NCBI RefSeq assembly: GCF_000194625.1
Contig: NC_015320.1
Coordinates: forward strand, 496,001 to 560,000
Source: Archaeoglobus veneficus SNP6
GTDB lineage: Archaea > Halobacteriota > Archaeoglobi > Archaeoglobales > Archaeoglobaceae
Direction: 5' to 3'
Length of the DNA: 64,000 nt
In this document: positions 61,928-64,000 of the stretch, piece after piece
Layout: every line of letters starts with the position of its first letter
Position numbering within the stretch: the stretch's first letter is position 1
The notes under the pieces: model-generated
What the model saw: the letters and a program-made list of their open reading frames with translations, nothing else
The model's database searches: none
What the model was told of the DNA's origin: nothing
Position numbers and translations under genes: made by a program

Positions 61928-62347
61928 ATGAATTCAAACAGAAAGACCACCGAAATGGAAGATAGGAAAGTAATACTTTCAACATTATGGATATTTGCAA
62001 TGTTCAATTATGTTTATGCAGATATTCTTACTCTCTTTGAGCCTGGAATGCTAGAGGAAATAATGACAGGATCTGTAGGGGGTATTCAATTTACTCAAGG
62101 ATTTTTGTTGGGAGCCGCAATATTAATGGAGACTGCGATTGCTATGGTTCTCCTGTCCCGGGTATTGAAGTATAGAGCAAATCGCTGGGCAAACATCAGC
62201 GCAGGTACAATACATACTGCTGCTGTTTCCTTATCAATGTTTCTTGGAACGCCGGCTCTTCACTATATGTTTTTTGGAACTATAGAAATTGCTTGTACTT
62301 TGTTCATCATCTGGTATGCATGGACGTGGCCTAACCCTGAAGGTTAG
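61928..62347 (+). CDS. DUF6326-family membrane protein
   Basis: 139 residues with four membrane helices. MFNYVYADILTLFEPGMLEE, AAILMETAIAMVLLSRVLKY and LHYMFFGTIEIACTLFIIWY match the DUF6326 family by resemblance. The start has a strong bacterial-type site (AAAAGGAG) 6-7 nt upstream. AT-rich codon use differs from the flanking archaeal genes. Family members occur mainly in Bacteria and some methanogens, so transfer is likely. Function unknown. Confidence 0.75.
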   Translation: MNSNRKTTEMEDRKVILSTLWIFAMFNYVYADILTLFEPGMLEEIMTGSVGGIQFTQGFLLGAAILMETAIAMVLLSRVLKYRANRWANISAGTIHTAAVSLSMFLGTPALHYMFFGTIEIACTLFIIWYAWTWPNPEG

Positions 62348-62385
62348 TCCTAATAACAAAACCTAACAAATTAGGAGGAATTGAA

Positions 62386-63084
62386 ATGAAAAGTCATATC
62401 GCCGATATATCACTACGCAAAGCCGCAATAGTTGCAGGGTTCGGGTTACTATTCATGACAATAGCCGCTACCTTCGCTTATTTTTATGTTCTCTCGAACC
62501 TTATTGTGCCGGGAGATGCAGCAACAACAGCAAATAATATTATGGCTAATGAGTTGCTATTCCGCACCGCTATTGATAGCTTTATAATCGTGGTTATTCT
62601 TGATGTGGTGGTGGCTTGGGCACTTTATGTTTTACTCAAACCGGTAAACAAGAGTCTCTCGTTGCTTGCGGCGTGGTTTAGGTTGGTGTATGCCACTATT
62701 TTTGGAATCTCATTGCATAATTTTTTCAGTGTTTTGCTACTTTTAAGTGGTGCTGACTACTTGACAGTATTTGAAACAGGTCAGTTGCATGCTCAGGTGA
62801 TGTTATTTCTCAATGCGTTTAGCTATGGTTGGCTTATTGGATTGGTATTTTTCGGCCTTCATTTATCTGTCCTTGGTTATTTAGTTTTCAAGTCGGGCTA
62901 TATCCCCAGAATTCTGGGCGTCTTGTTGATAATTGCAGGTTTTGGCTATCTAATAGATAGTTTTGCAAAATTTCTTTTTCCCAACTACGAAGCGACAATT
63001 GGCTTGTTTACGTTTATCGGGGAATTGCTATTTATGTTGTGGCTTTTGTTGAAAGGTGCAAAAATACCCGAAATGAAATCCTGA
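62386..63084 (+). CDS. DUF4386-family membrane protein
   Basis: 232 residues with about seven membrane helices. KAAIVAGFGLLFMTIAATFA, RTAIDSFIIVVILDVVVAWA, LYVLLKPVNKSLSLLAAWFR and LGYLVFKSGYIPRILGVLLI are characteristic of DUF4386. A perfect AGGAGG at 62373-62378 precedes the ATG. Same AT-rich codon use as the previous gene, supporting joint acquisition. Function unknown. Confidence 0.85.
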   Translation: MKSHIADISLRKAAIVAGFGLLFMTIAATFAYFYVLSNLIVPGDAATTANNIMANELLFRTAIDSFIIVVILDVVVAWALYVLLKPVNKSLSLLAAWFRLVYATIFGISLHNFFSVLLLLSGADYLTVFETGQLHAQVMLFLNAFSYGWLIGLVFFGLHLSVLGYLVFKSGYIPRILGVLLIIAGFGYLIDSFAKFLFPNYEATIGLFTFIGELLFMLWLLLKGAKIPEMKS

Positions 63085-63127
63085 AATTGATTCATTATAA
63101 CATTTGACAAAAACTATAGAAGAGAAA

Positions 63128-63184
63128 ATGAACACATCTGAAAAATTGTATACGCAAAATGACAGAACCGGTTATGGCATCTAA
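63128..63184 (+). pseudogene. Truncated start of a further gene in the foreign cluster
   Basis: An 18-residue frame, MNTSEKLYTQNDRTGYGI, follows GAAGAG and then ends. It looks like the first codons of a gene whose body has been lost, since the following 90 bp hold nothing recognisable. Together with the dehydrogenase tail at 61757 it suggests that the transferred block was trimmed at both ends. Confidence 0.35.
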
Positions 63185-63277
63185 TTTAATTAGAAAGGCA
63201 CTTAAAAAAGCCGTTGAGCGAGTAATTACCCATCACCTGTGTTATTGAATATTCAGTTTCAACTCAAAAGTAAAAAA

Positions 63278-63901
63278 TTAAAGTACGGCCTTCTTAAACT
63301 CTTCAAAGCCGATTGAGTCGATGAAATCTCCCAGTCTCTGACCATTCTTGGCGTTGGCCTTGTAGAATTCTATGATCTTTTCAACCAGCTTTTCTGCATC
63401 CTCTGGACTGACCTTTTCAGCCAGCACGTAGCCAATTCTTGGTTTTCTGCCAGCAGATCCACCGACGAATATCGTGTATCCGTCCTTTGTTCCCATCAGT
63501 CCTATGTCTCTGACGGCAGGCTCCGTGCATGAGTTGGAGCATCCAGCAATAGCAATCTTCAGCTTACCCGGCAACTCCATGCCGTCGAACTTCTTGAGTT
63601 TCTGCGCCATTTCAATGGTATTCTGCAGCCCCATTACGCAAAGGGTGTTACCTGGGCAGAACTTTATACTTCTAACGACCCTGCCAACAGCGTTCGCAAG
63701 CTTGACACCCATTTCATTGCACATCTCTTCGACTTTTTCGGGATCAACGCCAACTATGACCATTCTCTGGGATTCGCTGAACTTTATCAGACTAACTCCG
63801 TACTTTTCCAGCACTTCAGCTATCTTCTTTAACTCCTGCGGTGTCGTTATTGCTGCATCCAGCACTACCGCATAAGACCCATCTCTCTGCTTTATTGCCA
63901 T
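63278..63901 (-). CDS. Small siroheme-type sulfite/nitrite reductase-like protein
   Basis: 207 residues from ATG 63901; a further 25 codons of open frame upstream overlap the palindrome and lack family character. The [4Fe-4S]-siroheme ligands are C82 and C88 (FCPGNTLC) and C121 and C125 (GCSNSC), with a ferredoxin-like N-terminal half (VVLDAAITTPQELKKIAEVL). This is the small assimilatory-type reductase of archaea, distinct from dissimilatory DsrAB. It probably reduces sulfite or nitrite; electron donor unknown. Confidence 0.88.
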   Translation of the reverse strand: MAIKQRDGSYAVVLDAAITTPQELKKIAEVLEKYGVSLIKFSESQRMVIVGVDPEKVEEMCNEMGVKLANAVGRVVRSIKFCPGNTLCVMGLQNTIEMAQKLKKFDGMELPGKLKIAIAGCSNSCTEPAVRDIGLMGTKDGYTIFVGGSAGRKPRIGYVLAEKVSPEDAEKLVEKIIEFYKANAKNGQRLGDFIDSIGFEEFKKAVL

Positions 63902-63933
63902 GTTTTTGTAGCTTTCATTCGTGTGATTTAACA

Positions 63934-63959
63934 ATATTTTCGAACATGTTCGAAAATAT
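63934..63959. promoter_or_regulatory. 26-bp perfect palindrome, candidate operator of the siroheme reductase gene
   Basis: Each half is atattttcgaaca, giving a perfect dyad around CGAACATGTTCG. It lies 33-58 nt upstream of the ATG at 63901. A TATA-like aaaaatatatttt on - overlaps its outer edge, so a bound dimer could block transcription. It contains TTCG-N6-TTCG, reminiscent of but not identical to the TTCG-containing boxes reported for MsvR regulators. Confidence 0.75.
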
Positions 63960-64000
63960 ATTTTTAAGAATATCATTTGGAATTCTTGGCCGATAGTGTT

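Noticed and set aside
1-64000. CRISPR array
   Set aside because: No regularly spaced 25-40 bp repeats were seen anywhere in the window; the CARF-like protein alone is not evidence for one.

Overview
The window looks like a chromosome segment of a hyperthermophilic euryarchaeon of the Archaeoglobales (Archaeoglobus or a close relative). The basis is the gene content: archaeal ATP-dependent DNA ligase, RfcL, Nep1, Trm1, Pth2, PurP, archaeal RNase P RNA, CobY/CobS, isopentenyl phosphate kinase, GGPP synthase, and several ether-lipid and archaeal mevalonate-pathway enzymes. Promoters carry TATA boxes about 25 nt upstream of leaderless starts, and GTG/TTG starts are common. This is inference from gene content; no database search was run.

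Region by region. 1-2.8 kb is a toxin-antitoxin graveyard: DUF433/DUF5615 pair cut by an insertion sequence, an MntA/HepT pair, and two decayed PIN-toxin genes. 2.9-4.5 kb has two convergent paralogues of a DUF257-like family (a third lies at 28.4 kb). 4.6-15.5 kb holds DNA ligase, Trm1, THEP1 NTPase, a radical SAM protein, an AAA ATPase with an inverted-repeat promoter, a geranylgeranyl reductase, an SsuABC-type transporter and PurP. 15.6-21.5 kb has rnpB, a SpoU methylase, TraB, a site-2 protease with CBS domains, a PRC-barrel protein, a TauE exporter and LeuB. 21.7-28.4 kb is an isoprenoid operon (mevalonate kinase, isopentenyl phosphate kinase, type 2 IPP isomerase, GGPP synthase) followed by a kinase, an HDAC-like enzyme and an HD protein. 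29.5-39.4 kb has tRNA-Arg(UCU), Pth2, a glycosyltransferase, Pcm, CobY, CobS, Nep1, ThiL, UspA, ApgM, and an adjacent UbiD-type decarboxylase plus aconitase X, which fit the archaeal modified mevalonate pathway. 39.4-50.1 kb has RfcL, a phosphoesterase fused to a phosphatase-like domain, an Lhr helicase, a CoA-disulfide-reductase-like flavoenzyme, UDG, a CARF-like regulator and ArgC.

50.1-64 kb is accessory and stress-related: superoxide dismutase, a YHS protein, a Zn/Cd-type P1B ATPase and its ArsR/SmtB repressor with a clear operator, ferritin-like proteins, a V4R redox-type regulator, a cytochrome bd-type oxidase, then a bacterial-looking cluster of membrane-protein genes and a small siroheme reductase with a 26-bp palindrome upstream.

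The main result is structural. Two apparently identical 695-bp insertion sequences (55000-55694 and 61005-61699) lie in opposite orientation around the oxidase segment. Their 9-bp flanks are exchanged reciprocally (ccgctgcga and gggcggagg), as expected if the 5.3-kb segment was inverted by the element. The inversion split one membrane-protein gene: its first 42 codons lie at 60878-61004 on + and the rest at 54053-54999 on -. Re-joining them across a single 9-bp target copy restores a continuous frame of about 354 codons. A third, diverged copy (426-1125, TSD tgttaaacc) confirms the element ends and the 9-bp duplication.
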